Both the position numbers and the translations under genes were made by a program. The notes under the pieces were generated by a model, which ran no database searches, was not told where the DNA came from, and was given only the letters and a program-made list of their open reading frames with translations. This document shows positions 37,648-46,152 of a stretch of DNA of 64,000 nucleotides, piece after piece. Source of the stretch: Sphingobacterium sp. R2 (GTDB taxonomy: Bacteria; Bacteroidota; Bacteroidia; Sphingobacteriales; Sphingobacteriaceae); contig NZ_CP142884.1 of the NCBI RefSeq assembly GCF_040760075.1, forward strand, positions 62,001 to 126,000. Direction: 5' to 3'. Within the stretch, counting starts at the first letter, position 1. Each line of letters begins with the position of its first letter.

Positions 37648-39018
37648 CTAAAAATCCCTAAAAAATCGATCAGCAAGCACCGATAGATTAACCCCATTAT
37701 AATTATTTAAACTCATAAGAAGTAAATTGTACCCCTTTGACTTGACACCATCCAAAAAAGAATAGAGTCCCTCCAAACTTACAACAACCTCTAAATCAGG
37801 ACTATTAAAACTATCCTTGATATTAATCGGGACACTTTCTATATCTTTATTAAGTTCTTTACAGGAATTTATATTCACGTAAACTACAGATACATCCGAC
37901 TCTCTCATAGAGTCCGCATATTGTAACAAAAACGATGAATCTAAACTATCATACGAGTTTAATTCGATAATTGTAACCAATTTCTGATTAGGAAACTGCT
38001 CTTTTACGGCATGAATACTTGACTTAACTTTATCCGCGTTACATGCATAATCCTGATACACGACAGATCCTTCAGAACTTGCAACAAACTCCAAATAGCG
38101 AATCGAAGTATTAAAGCTTTTGATCGCTTCAAAGAATTCTTTCTTTTTAATTCCCAACCATTCACAAATCGTATATGCTCCTGCAATATTAGACAGGTTG
38201 TGCTTACCGAACACCTGTAAAGGAACATCCCCATCCGGCGTATTGATATACGTTACCCCTTTATTAATCGTATAATCAGGAATTTTATAACCATGTCTAT
38301 TGATCTTACAATCTTTCGTATCTTGCAGAACTTTTTGTAAAACAAGATCTTCCTTATTATATATTAGCGTACCTTTAGGCGGAATAGAGTCAATAAAATC
38401 TTCAAATTGTTTAATATATTCCTCTTGAGATATTTTCGAATTAAACTCATTCCACATAATACCCGAAATCAGGGCTATGTTGGGTTTATAATATAAGAAT
38501 TTAGACTTAGGGTCAATCTTAGATGAAACATATTCATCTCCTTCGATAATAATAATCTTATTATGTTTGGTGATATCTACCAACTTATCAAAGCCTCTTA
38601 GCTGTGCTCCTACTAAATAGTCAAATTCTTTTCCTAAAAATCGCATCACGTGCATGACCATGCTCGTGATCGTTGTCTTACCGTAACTTCCAGCAATAAC
38701 CACTCTAATTTTATCTTGCGAAAGCTCTTGAATAAATTCTGGAAAAGAATAAATTTTAAGACCTAATGCTTGTGCCCGCTTTAGCTCGGGATTATCAGCT
38801 TGTGCATGAGCTCCCAAGATAACAGCATCGATATCCTCAGTTACTCTTTCGTCAAACCACCCGAGTTGATCAGGGAGTAACTCTGCTGCAATTAGATGAG
38901 AACGAGAAGGCTCCACGATCTGATCGTCTGAACCTGTTACTTGATGCCCTTGTTTTGCCAATGAAATAGCAAGGTTATGCATCACACTACCACCTACCGC
39001 TATAAAATGAATCCGCAT
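37648..39018 (-). CDS. mpl: Mpl-type murein tripeptide ligase
   Basis: This 456-residue Mur ligase (E. coli Mpl has 457) begins MRIHFIAVGGSVMHNLA, a Rossmann start typical of the MurC/Mpl branch. It carries the ATP loop VVIAGSYGKTTITS, an EGDEYVSSKIDPKSKF segment and a GKHNLSNIAGA motif. Mpl attaches recycled L-Ala-D-Glu-mDAP tripeptide to UDP-MurNAc, saving cell-wall material. It is the last gene of an operon with the GlmU-like gene, tpiA and prmA, six bases after prmA. MurC itself is an alternative, but the AHAQADNPEL and DYACNADKV segments favour Mpl. Confidence 0.85.
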   Translation of the reverse strand: MRIHFIAVGGSVMHNLAISLAKQGHQVTGSDDQIVEPSRSHLIAAELLPDQLGWFDERVTEDIDAVILGAHAQADNPELKRAQALGLKIYSFPEFIQELSQDKIRVVIAGSYGKTTITSMVMHVMRFLGKEFDYLVGAQLRGFDKLVDITKHNKIIIIEGDEYVSSKIDPKSKFLYYKPNIALISGIMWNEFNSKISQEEYIKQFEDFIDSIPPKGTLIYNKEDLVLQKVLQDTKDCKINRHGYKIPDYTINKGVTYINTPDGDVPLQVFGKHNLSNIAGAYTICEWLGIKKKEFFEAIKSFNTSIRYLEFVASSEGSVVYQDYACNADKVKSSIHAVKEQFPNQKLVTIIELNSYDSLDSSFLLQYADSMRESDVSVVYVNINSCKELNKDIESVPINIKDSFNSPDLEVVVSLEGLYSFLDGVKSKGYNLLLMSLNNYNGVNLSVLADRFFRDF

Positions 39019-39024
39019 AGTAAA

Positions 39025-39864
39025 TTAACGCTTCACAAATTTGGCTGCACACCAATTGTTTAAAACCTTATTGGAGATAAACTCAAATCCTAATGATGTT
39101 GATGCATCTATTAAGATTGGTAAATCTTCTTGCTCATAGAAACCACTTAAGTATAACTCTCCCCCTGTGTGGATACTCAACGCATATTGGGGCAATTGCT
39201 CTAACAATATATTACGATTAATATTTGCCAAAATTACATCAAAGCTCCGACCTTCCAATAGCTCGTAGGATCCACAGAGAGCCTGAATATGCTCAACATG
39301 ATTAAGTGCTCTATTTTCAATCACACTTTCCACACAAATTTCATCATAATCTACCGCTAATACAGCATCAGCTCCCTTCTTAGATGCCAGAATTGCTAGG
39401 ATCCCTGTACCACAGCCCATGTCTAAAACTTTCTTTCTACTGAAGTCATTCTCCAAAATATACTCGAGCATCATCGACGTTGTTTGATGGTGACCTGTTC
39501 CAAAAGACATCTTGGGGTCTATAATAATTTCGTATGGAAATTCCGTTCTCGCCGCATGAAAAGTGGCACGCACGTAGCATTGTCCACCAACCTCAATGGG
39601 GTTAAAGTTACTTTCCCAGAGTTTATTCCAATTCTGACTTTCTATTTCCTGCACTTTATAATCGACCTCGAGACCTTCATACGGCTGCATCATCAACGTT
39701 TCTAATGCCTGCAAGTCAAGATTTGCAGCCGGAATATAGGCTGCAAATCCAGATTCGTTATCCTCAAAAGTATCAAAGCCAATATCAGCTAAATCAGATA
39801 TCAACAAATCCTTTTGCCACTCTTCACCTGATCGCATTTTAAAGATAACCTCTATGTATTTCAT
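39025..39864 (-). CDS. prmA: ribosomal protein L11 methyltransferase
   Basis: This 279-residue SAM-dependent methyltransferase has a PrmA N-terminal domain, FGTGHHQTTSMML, the SAM loop VLDMGCGTGILAILASKKGA, and the NINRNILLEQLP catalytic segment. It trimethylates lysines and the N-terminus of ribosomal protein L11. Its start lies nine bases after the tpiA stop, in the same operon. Confidence 0.92.
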   Translation of the reverse strand: MKYIEVIFKMRSGEEWQKDLLISDLADIGFDTFEDNESGFAAYIPAANLDLQALETLMMQPYEGLEVDYKVQEIESQNWNKLWESNFNPIEVGGQCYVRATFHAARTEFPYEIIIDPKMSFGTGHHQTTSMMLEYILENDFSRKKVLDMGCGTGILAILASKKGADAVLAVDYDEICVESVIENRALNHVEHIQALCGSYELLEGRSFDVILANINRNILLEQLPQYALSIHTGGELYLSGFYEQEDLPILIDASTSLGFEFISNKVLNNWCAAKFVKR

Positions 39865-39873
39865 TTCTAAAAA

Positions 39874-40641
39874 TTAGCCGTTAAATACTTTAGCGATATC
39901 AATAAAATCTCTTGATTTTAAAGATGCCCCTCCAATCAAACCACCGTCAATATCTGCCTGAGCAAATAGCTCTTTTGCATTGCTAGGGTTACAAGAACCT
40001 CCATAAAGAATGCTCGTATCATCAGCAACCTCCTGTCCGTAGTGATCAGCGAGAACCTTACGGATGAAATTATGTACTTCCTGCGCTTGCTCCGGACTCG
40101 CTGTTAATCCTGTACCAATAGCCCATACAGGCTCATACGCCAAGACAACTGCTCCAAACGCTTCTTTCGACAAGTGGAACAAGCCAGCAGCCAATTGCAT
40201 TTTAATAACATCGAAAAAAGCACCAGATTCACGTTCTTCCTTTGTTTCTCCAATACAAAAAATTGGAATTAAGCTATGTTTCAGAGCAATATCCACTTTT
40301 GATGCCAATAACGTATCTGTTTCACCAAAATAAGCACGTCTTTCGGAATGGCCTAAAATAACATGTGAAGCACCGACTGATTTTACTTGTGATGCTGAAA
40401 TTTCACCTGTATAGGCTCCAGAATCGGCTTGATGAATATTCTGTGCCCCGATATTTACATTTGCCACATTTTTAGACAATTGTCCAAGACTTGACAAATG
40501 AATAAATGGGCTGCAAACAACCAATTCTTGATTTCCAATCACTTCATCTTTGGCCATATTGATAATCTCGGAAAATAAACTTAATCCTGATTGATAGTCC
40601 AAATTCATTTTCCAATTACCAGCTACGATTTTTTTACGCAT
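39874..40641 (-). CDS. tpiA: triose-phosphate isomerase
   Basis: This 255-residue TIM barrel interconverts dihydroxyacetone phosphate and glyceraldehyde 3-phosphate. The catalytic residues are visible: K11 in GNWKMN, the histidine of ILGHSERR, and the glutamate of AYEPVWAIGTG. The phosphate loop YGGSCNPSNA and the GGLIGGASL end are intact. It sits 11 bases after the GlmU-like gene in the operon. Confidence 0.96.
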   Translation of the reverse strand: MRKKIVAGNWKMNLDYQSGLSLFSEIINMAKDEVIGNQELVVCSPFIHLSSLGQLSKNVANVNIGAQNIHQADSGAYTGEISASQVKSVGASHVILGHSERRAYFGETDTLLASKVDIALKHSLIPIFCIGETKEERESGAFFDVIKMQLAAGLFHLSKEAFGAVVLAYEPVWAIGTGLTASPEQAQEVHNFIRKVLADHYGQEVADDTSILYGGSCNPSNAKELFAQADIDGGLIGGASLKSRDFIDIAKVFNG

Positions 40642-40652
40642 GATTTTACGAT

Positions 40653-41819
40653 TTAATTATATTTCTTGTTAAGTTGAATCAATTTATCTTTTATCTGCTC
40701 TGTGAGCACCTTCCCTTTCGAAGCATATAATGCCTCCAGATATGCTATGAATTTATCAAATTCGTAGGTCTCTGTACGTCCGCCAAACACCCAGGCAAAT
40801 GACGGTACAAATTTAGCATAAAAACTTGTATCTGCCAGCATGCTTGCAAGACCAATTACAGTACCCGTATTTAAAGCCGAATTAATACCGATACGCGTAT
40901 AATCACCGATAAACGACCCACATTTTAATAGCCCCGTATCCCTGTCGCAATTTAATGCATAATCATAAATAGCGACCGTTTTTAAGTTATTCTTTAGATT
41001 AGAATTGGAAGTTCCTGCCCCCAGATTACACCAATCCCCGATAACTGAGCAGCCTAGATAACCATGATGCCCCTTAGCCGAAAAGTCACCAATAACCGAG
41101 TTACCTATCTCTCCACCGACCACCGTCTGTTCTCCCACAGAAACATTACCATAAATGGTAGTTCCCATTTTTACAACCGCCCCTCTCCCAAGGTATAAGG
41201 GACCACGTAAATGAGCGCCTTCCATGATTGTAACACCTTCATCAATATATATTGGACCGTGAAGTGAATTAAGTGTTGCACATTCCATGTTAACATTATG
41301 CGCAATAAACATATGATTACCCAGCAGTTGATTTGTCTCAGATATATAGGGCAACTTAACATCTTCAATCAACAAATCGAAATCCTTTGTTATCTCTGGA
41401 CCAATCAATAAAAAAAGGTCTTCGACTCCTTTTAAAATACTAACATCACACCCTATTTCCTTTACTCGGTAAAAGCCAGTACAGGTATAACGATAACATA
41501 ATACATAGCCATCCTTCACTAGTACTTCACCAATATCCATTCTTTTTAGCGCTTCCATTAATGCAATTGAAGGGATAAGATTTTCGGATACAAATATACC
41601 CCCTTCCTCATTATCCCAGTTGACAACGAACTGAACACTATATGTAGAACCTATTTTTTTCCATTTTTCTCGTAAAGTGAGTACACCGACCCGCAGATCT
41701 AAACAAGATTTAATGAAAGTGAGAGGATAAAGAGTCTTTTTATTGAAAGTAGTCAAATTGGAGGTAAGCCTGTCCAACGTCTGGATAGCATCAAAGCAGT
41801 CGGTAAAGAAGATTTTCAC
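40653..41819 (-). CDS. GlmU-like putative sugar nucleotidyltransferase
   Basis: This 388-residue protein has an N-terminal domain that resembles the putative sugar nucleotidyltransferases of Bacteroidota but lacks the usual GlmU loop LAAGxGTRM. The C-terminal half is a left-handed beta helix of hexapeptide repeats (GPIYIDEGVTIMEGAHLRGPLYLGRG, VVGGEIGNSVIGDFSAKGH). This suggests sugar nucleotide or acyl transfer, but the specific reaction is not known. It heads the operon tpiA-prmA-mpl, with gaps of 11, 9 and 6 bases, which places it near central carbon and cell-wall metabolism. Confidence 0.8.
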   Translation of the reverse strand: MKIFFTDCFDAIQTLDRLTSNLTTFNKKTLYPLTFIKSCLDLRVGVLTLREKWKKIGSTYSVQFVVNWDNEEGGIFVSENLIPSIALMEALKRMDIGEVLVKDGYVLCYRYTCTGFYRVKEIGCDVSILKGVEDLFLLIGPEITKDFDLLIEDVKLPYISETNQLLGNHMFIAHNVNMECATLNSLHGPIYIDEGVTIMEGAHLRGPLYLGRGAVVKMGTTIYGNVSVGEQTVVGGEIGNSVIGDFSAKGHHGYLGCSVIGDWCNLGAGTSNSNLKNNLKTVAIYDYALNCDRDTGLLKCGSFIGDYTRIGINSALNTGTVIGLASMLADTSFYAKFVPSFAWVFGGRTETYEFDKFIAYLEALYASKGKVLTEQIKDKLIQLNKKYN

Positions 41820-41833
41820 AACCTAAAAATAAT

Positions 41834-41869
41834 AAAAAAACTCGACAAATCATATTTATCGAGTTTTTA
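41834..41869 (-). terminator. terminator after rpmE2
   Basis: AAAACTCGA and TCGAGTTTT arms, extended by imperfect inner pairs, with a T-run on the minus strand. Confidence 0.8.
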
Positions 41870-41896
41870 ATATTGTAATATACAGATCTGCTACAA

Positions 41897-42145
41897 TTAT
41901 TTTTTGTTGTAACGGCTACGGAATTTGTCAATACGACCGGCAGTATCAACCAATTTCATTTTACCTGTATAGAAAGGGTGTGATGTGTGAGAAATCTCTA
42001 GTTTTACAACTGGATACTCATTACCATCTTCCCATGTGATAGTTTCTTTAGTATCAACACAAGATTTTGTAATAAAAGCATAGTCATTTGACATATCTTT
42101 AAATACAACTAATCTGTAATTTGAAGGATGCAAATCTTTTTTCAT
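41897..42145 (-). CDS. rpmE2: 50S ribosomal protein L31 type B
   Basis: This 82-residue protein begins [29 protein letters not shown] and contains [21 protein letters not shown]. It lacks the zinc-binding CxxC of type A L31, so it is the zinc-independent form. It sits on the subunit interface of the large subunit. It has its own consensus promoter at 42182-42212. Confidence 0.94.
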   Translation of the reverse strand: MKKDLHPSNYRLVVFKDMSNDYAFITKSCVDTKETITWEDGNEYPVVKLEISHTSHPFYTGKMKLVDTAGRIDKFRSRYNKK

Positions 42146-42181
42146 TATTATTATGATTACGTATATTCAATTATTGAGGTG

Positions 42182-42212
42182 CAAAGATAACTTATAAAAA
42201 TGTATTTTACAA
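42182..42212 (-). promoter_or_regulatory. promoter of rpmE2
   Basis: On the minus strand TTG (42212-42210), 20 bases, then TATCTTTG (42189-42182), an exact match to the Bacteroidota consensus. The rest of the gap to 42608 holds no gene. Confidence 0.7.
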
Positions 42213-42405
42213 CAATTACCAAGAATAATTAGTTGATTTTTTTCACATTTTCATTAACAGCACTCATCAAGGTCACAAAAGTAACATTCTTTAATCTAAC
42301 CAAAGAATAATTTTGGTTATCAACTTCTTCACCTAGCACAAAATACTAATAAACAACATTTTATGCAAAATCAAATTAAATTGAAAAGAATTACCGCTTA
42401 TACTG

Positions 42406-42585
42406 TGGTGCTAAAAAAGCTGGTTGAATGAAACATTTATTTCCAAACTAACAAAGATCAAAAGTAACAAAGGGAATAGCTCCTTCCATTTACACTAACG
42501 ATTTCGAGACGATTGCTACATCAGACGCTAAATAGCATAGCTGGGTCAAACAAAATTCTACGTCAAGAAGCTGGTGCTAAAAAAA
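42406..42585 (+). repeat. short direct repeat in a gene-free gap
   Basis: TGGTGCTAAAAAA occurs at 42406-42418 and again at 42572-42584. AAGCTGGT also occurs near each copy. Translated in phase the copies read VVLKKLVE and LVLKKIDRN, each soon followed by a stop. The 463-base gap 42146-42608 may therefore hold a decayed gene. I cannot support more. Confidence 0.3.
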
Positions 42586-42608
42586 TCGACCGGAATTAGA
42601 TTCTACCC

Positions 42609-43253
42609 CTAACCAAAAACCATTTCGCCAAAGAATTGAGGAAGATGAAAATTAGGAACTGGATTTTCTATTTTATTCCAGGAGATAAAATGTGGCTGTT
42701 TGAGGTGATCACCACATTTATAGAAATTACCATGAATTTTTTTACCTTTCAAGTTTACAAGTTCGTCAAACTTAAATATAGAAAGCGGGATTACTTCAAT
42801 CATCGTCCATTGCTGATCACTACCATTACGCATTATGAAGGAAAAGGTACGAACCGTTTCTATCTCACTCTTATCTAATCTATTTCTCGCTGCTTTTTCA
42901 GCAGTACCATAACCGATCAATCCAGTTCCGATTAAATTAAATTCTAAATTGTAATAATGCTTACAACCATCAAATGAAACAAAAAATTCCACACAACTAT
43001 CTTCCCATACATTTTGATTGGCTTCAGAATGGTTGCCACGAAGCTGTTCTTCGATGACCTCGTATTGCAATACTAGATATTCCGCTGTGTAACCAATTTT
43101 AAATTGTACTTCGGGTTTGTATGGGAAGGATTCGCTCCAGTTGTTACAACTCAGCGACTGCGTTTCGAGATCACTCATTAGCTCTGACAAGGTCTTATAA
43201 TCAAGATCCTTGGTCAAATCAGCTGCAATAGGCAAAATAGTCAATTTTTTCAT
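42609..43253 (-). CDS. carbohydrate-binding family 9-like protein
   Basis: This 214-residue protein fits the CBM9-like single-domain family seen in Bacteroidota. It has a beta-sandwich with IGYTAEYLVLQYEVIEEQLRG, VWEDSCVEFFVSFDGCKHYYNLEFNLIG and WTMIEVIPLSIF. There is no signal peptide, which is odd for a carbohydrate-binding module and suggests a cytoplasmic role or another export route. It lies on the same strand 78 bases after the NahK-like kinase, but a terminator hairpin separates them. Confidence 0.75.
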   Translation of the reverse strand: MKKLTILPIAADLTKDLDYKTLSELMSDLETQSLSCNNWSESFPYKPEVQFKIGYTAEYLVLQYEVIEEQLRGNHSEANQNVWEDSCVEFFVSFDGCKHYYNLEFNLIGTGLIGYGTAEKAARNRLDKSEIETVRTFSFIMRNGSDQQWTMIEVIPLSIFKFDELVNLKGKKIHGNFYKCGDHLKQPHFISWNKIENPVPNFHLPQFFGEMVFG

Positions 43254-43270
43254 TTAACTCTGTTTTTTTG

Positions 43271-43306
43271 GAAAAAAGAAGCTTCATCGAATTGATGGAA
43301 GCTTCC
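43271..43306 (-). terminator. terminator after the NahK-like kinase gene
   Basis: GAAGCTTC repeated as an inverted pair (43278-43285 and 43298-43305), with ATC/GAT inside and a T-run on the minus strand. Confidence 0.75.
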
Positions 43307-43331
43307 CCATATGATTAAAGGTATAAAATTG

Positions 43332-44438
43332 TTAAATGCAATCAAAAACAACCTTACGCATAAATGCCTCATTCCTTTCCATCTCTTCTACCAGCTTCAG
43401 TTGTGTGTTTGTACGCACGAGATTGTGATCCTCATACTTTGTTTTGTAATAATGATCGCCTTCCAAATAGTCAGTCAAAAAACGTACGCCCTGCATAAAA
43501 GGCAATAGAAAAGCTCCGTCTACCAATGTTTCTTTTTCCAAAGTGGTCAAAAAGTCGTTAGCTTCTTCGAGATAACCTTCCGCATAAGCTTTATACAAAG
43601 CCAAATTAAGGCTGATTTTAGATACATCTATTTCGTCTTCCGCAACAGGATTTATAATCGTCCGGATAGCATCACCGAAGTCGTATGCAATATAACCGGG
43701 CATTACCGTATCCAAATCTATCACGCATTGCATCTTATCATGATGATCCAAGAGCACATTATTAAACTTGGTATCATTATGAGTTATGCGCAGGGGAAGT
43801 TTACCCTTGCTACCTAGTTGAAGAATGGTCTGCATGCGATCTTCGCGGCTAAAGATAAAATCTAATCTGTCTTTCACCAATGCTACGCGTTTACAGGTGT
43901 CTTTAGTAATCGCTTTCCGAAGATTTTCAAGTCTAAAATCTATATTATGAAAGTTAGGAAGAACTTCAACGATCAGTGACGCATCCAGATCCGACAACTG
44001 CTTTTGGAAAAGACCAAAAGCACGCCCACCCTCAGCTGCTTGAAATTCAGTTTCTACAATATCATAACTCTTCGTATCCTCAATTAGGATAAACATACGC
44101 CAATAATTTCCAGGCTCATCTTGGATATACAAATTCCCGTCTCTAGTAGGAACAATGGTTAATACATGATCACTGACTCTTTTGCCCTTTGCGACTTTAA
44201 CTTTTTCGCTAAGATGTTGGGTAACTAGCGCAATATTGCGCATTAATCCATCCACATTAGGAAAAACATGGTGATTGATCCGTTGCAATAAGTACGATAC
44301 CTGGGTACTTTCAGTAGTCATTACCCGGTAAGTATCATTGATATGACCAGAACCAAATGGTTGCACTGAAATGATATCTCCTTCTAATATGAATTGTTTT
44401 GCTGCGCTCTCTATTACTAATTGGTTAAAATCAGACAT
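43332..44438 (-). CDS. phosphotransferase, N-acetylhexosamine 1-kinase-like
   Basis: This 368-residue protein has the aminoglycoside phosphotransferase fold. The catalytic segment ITHNDTKFNNVLL and the metal-binding VIDLDTVMPGYIAYDFGDAIRT resemble NahK (LnpB), which phosphorylates GlcNAc or GalNAc at C1. The N-terminal FGSGHINDTYRV is the nucleotide loop. It diverges from the GH109 gene at 44665, and two LacI-type operators lie between them. That context supports a role in using N-acetylhexosamine released outside the cell. The substrate is inferred, not shown. Confidence 0.75.
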   Translation of the reverse strand: MSDFNQLVIESAAKQFILEGDIISVQPFGSGHINDTYRVMTTESTQVSYLLQRINHHVFPNVDGLMRNIALVTQHLSEKVKVAKGKRVSDHVLTIVPTRDGNLYIQDEPGNYWRMFILIEDTKSYDIVETEFQAAEGGRAFGLFQKQLSDLDASLIVEVLPNFHNIDFRLENLRKAITKDTCKRVALVKDRLDFIFSREDRMQTILQLGSKGKLPLRITHNDTKFNNVLLDHHDKMQCVIDLDTVMPGYIAYDFGDAIRTIINPVAEDEIDVSKISLNLALYKAYAEGYLEEANDFLTTLEKETLVDGAFLLPFMQGVRFLTDYLEGDHYYKTKYEDHNLVRTNTQLKLVEEMERNEAFMRKVVFDCI

Positions 44439-44513
44439 TAAACTATGTTTTTAAATCATCAATGTGCTTGCAATATCACAAATTGAATTAATAAATGATA
44501 ATTTTTATTTCAA

Positions 44514-44557
44514 TCAAACGTTTGCATGAAATTTATTAAAATTAAGCAAACGTTTGC
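44514..44557. promoter_or_regulatory. two LacI-type operators in a divergent promoter region
   Basis: CAAACGTTTG (44515-44524) and the 12-bp perfect palindrome GCAAACGTTTGC (44546-44557) share the CGTTTGCA half. Their centres are 32 bp apart, close to three helical turns, so both face the same side of the DNA. The central CG is typical of LacI-family operators. They lie between the divergent kinase (43332) and GH109 (44665) genes. Confidence 0.7.
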
Positions 44558-44583
44558 ACATTCATTTATCGCAAATGAAATAA

Positions 44584-44591
44584 TATATTTG
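44584..44591 (+). promoter_or_regulatory. -7 promoter element of the GH109 gene
   Basis: TATATTTG matches TAnnTTTG. The -33 region would fall just downstream of the second operator, so a bound repressor could block RNA polymerase. Confidence 0.5.
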
Positions 44592-44664
44592 TTTAGCATA
44601 GCTAGTCGAACAAACTGTTTTAATAAAAAATAACTAATATACAAACTCCCTATATCTCAAAACA

Positions 44665-46011
44665 ATGGATAGAAGAAATTTCATAAGATCGACTGCCATC
44701 ACTACAGCTGGAATCGGTATCCTTTCAAGTACAGACTTATTTGCCCAAACAAATAGTAAGATAAAAATTGCCTTTATTGGCGTAGGTCTTCGAGGACGTA
44801 ATCATGTGCAAATTGCGCTAAATAGAGATGATCTAGAAATTGTGGCAATCTGTGACACTCAAGAAGAATCTTTAGCCCAATGCCGTAAACAATTTAATGC
44901 AAAGGGAACCAAACTTCCAAAAGAATATACAGGCGGAAAAGAGGCTTACAAAAAGATGTTAAGCAACGAAAAATTAGATGCCGTTATTATTGCCACTCCT
45001 TGGCAGTTTCACAAAGACCAATCCATTGACGCCATGAAGGCAGGATTATATGTAGGCTGTGAGGTTATTGCTGGTTTAACTGTGCAAGATCATTGGGACG
45101 TTGTCAAAGTTTCTGAAGAAACCGGAAAACCTTACATGACATTGGAAAATGTAGCGTTTCGGCGCGATGTACTTGCTGTATTAAACATGCATAGACAGGG
45201 GCTTTTCGGTGAATTATTACACCTTGAAGGGGGCTATCAACATGATTTACGTGAAGTGCTTTTCAACGACGGAAAAAATTATTACGGTCACGGTGTCGAG
45301 TATGGTCCAAAAGCAATTTCAGAAGCGCAATGGCGCACACAATTCAACATCGACCAAGACGGCGATCTTTATCCTACACATGGTTTAGGCCCGATCATGC
45401 AATTTGTTGACATTAACAAAGGAAACAGATTCACTCACATTACTTCTTACTCAAGTAAAGCGCGTGGATTAGCCGCGTATGTCAATAAAGTTTCTCCAGG
45501 ACACCCTAATGGTAAAATCAATTACAAAAATGGGGACATCACACAAACAATGTTACAATGTGCAAATGGAGAAACCATGTTATTGACGCACGACACACAC
45601 TTACCAAGACCCTATTCTATCGGTTTTCGCATACAAGGAACAGATGGAATTTGGATGGATGTTGCCAAGGGCATACATATCGAAGGTAAATCTAAACCGC
45701 ACACGTGGGATCCTGCAGACGAATGGGTAAAGAAATATGACCACCCAATTTGGAAAAAATATGAAGAATTAGCAAATGGTTCTGGTCATGGCGGTATGGA
45801 CTGGTTTGTATTCAATGCGTTCATTCAATCTGTGAAACAAAAGGTACAGACGCCAATAGATGTATACGATTCTGTAACCATGAGTGCAGTATTCCCCTTA
45901 TCCACCGAGTCTATTGCGAAAGGAAATAAGACCTTGGAATTCCCTGATTTCACGAAAGGAAAGTGGAAAACCAAGAAAAACACTTTTATGTTAGATGATA
46001 GTGGAATGTAA
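44665..46011 (+). CDS. GH109 family glycosidase, probable alpha-N-acetylgalactosaminidase
   Basis: This 448-residue protein has a Tat-type signal (RRNFIRSTAITTAG, then LFAQ), so it is exported folded with its cofactor. The Rossmann domain shows IAFIGVGLRGRNHVQIAL. The second domain carries DGDLYPTHGLGP (Y236 and H239) and GSGHGGMDWF, as in GH109 enzymes such as the Elizabethkingia alpha-N-acetylgalactosaminidase that uses NAD. It would remove terminal alpha-GalNAc from glycans. The divergent NahK-like kinase and shared operators support amino-sugar use. An ordinary Gfo/Idh/MocA oxidoreductase is the alternative. Confidence 0.82.
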   Translation: MDRRNFIRSTAITTAGIGILSSTDLFAQTNSKIKIAFIGVGLRGRNHVQIALNRDDLEIVAICDTQEESLAQCRKQFNAKGTKLPKEYTGGKEAYKKMLSNEKLDAVIIATPWQFHKDQSIDAMKAGLYVGCEVIAGLTVQDHWDVVKVSEETGKPYMTLENVAFRRDVLAVLNMHRQGLFGELLHLEGGYQHDLREVLFNDGKNYYGHGVEYGPKAISEAQWRTQFNIDQDGDLYPTHGLGPIMQFVDINKGNRFTHITSYSSKARGLAAYVNKVSPGHPNGKINYKNGDITQTMLQCANGETMLLTHDTHLPRPYSIGFRIQGTDGIWMDVAKGIHIEGKSKPHTWDPADEWVKKYDHPIWKKYEELANGSGHGGMDWFVFNAFIQSVKQKVQTPIDVYDSVTMSAVFPLSTESIAKGNKTLEFPDFTKGKWKTKKNTFMLDDSGM

Positions 46012-46035
46012 TTAAAAAGACACGCTTACTATTAT

Positions 46036-46070
46036 AAAAGCCGTATTGAAAGAAATACGGCTTTTTTTTT
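46036..46070 (+). terminator. terminator after the GH109 gene
   Basis: AAGCCGTATT and AATACGGCTT arms around GAAAGA, followed by a long T-run. Confidence 0.85.
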
Positions 46071-46152
46071 GAACGTTTTACATAATCACAATAATCCTAC
46101 TATTTAGCTGGTCTTTTACGTAAATTAGCCCTAGCAAAAACTTCAACTCATT

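Noticed and set aside
42363..42431. 22-codon frame MQNQIKLKRITAYTVV...
   Set aside because: It is very short, has no promoter or conserved motif, and lies in a gap with repeats. It could be a remnant but is not supported as a gene.
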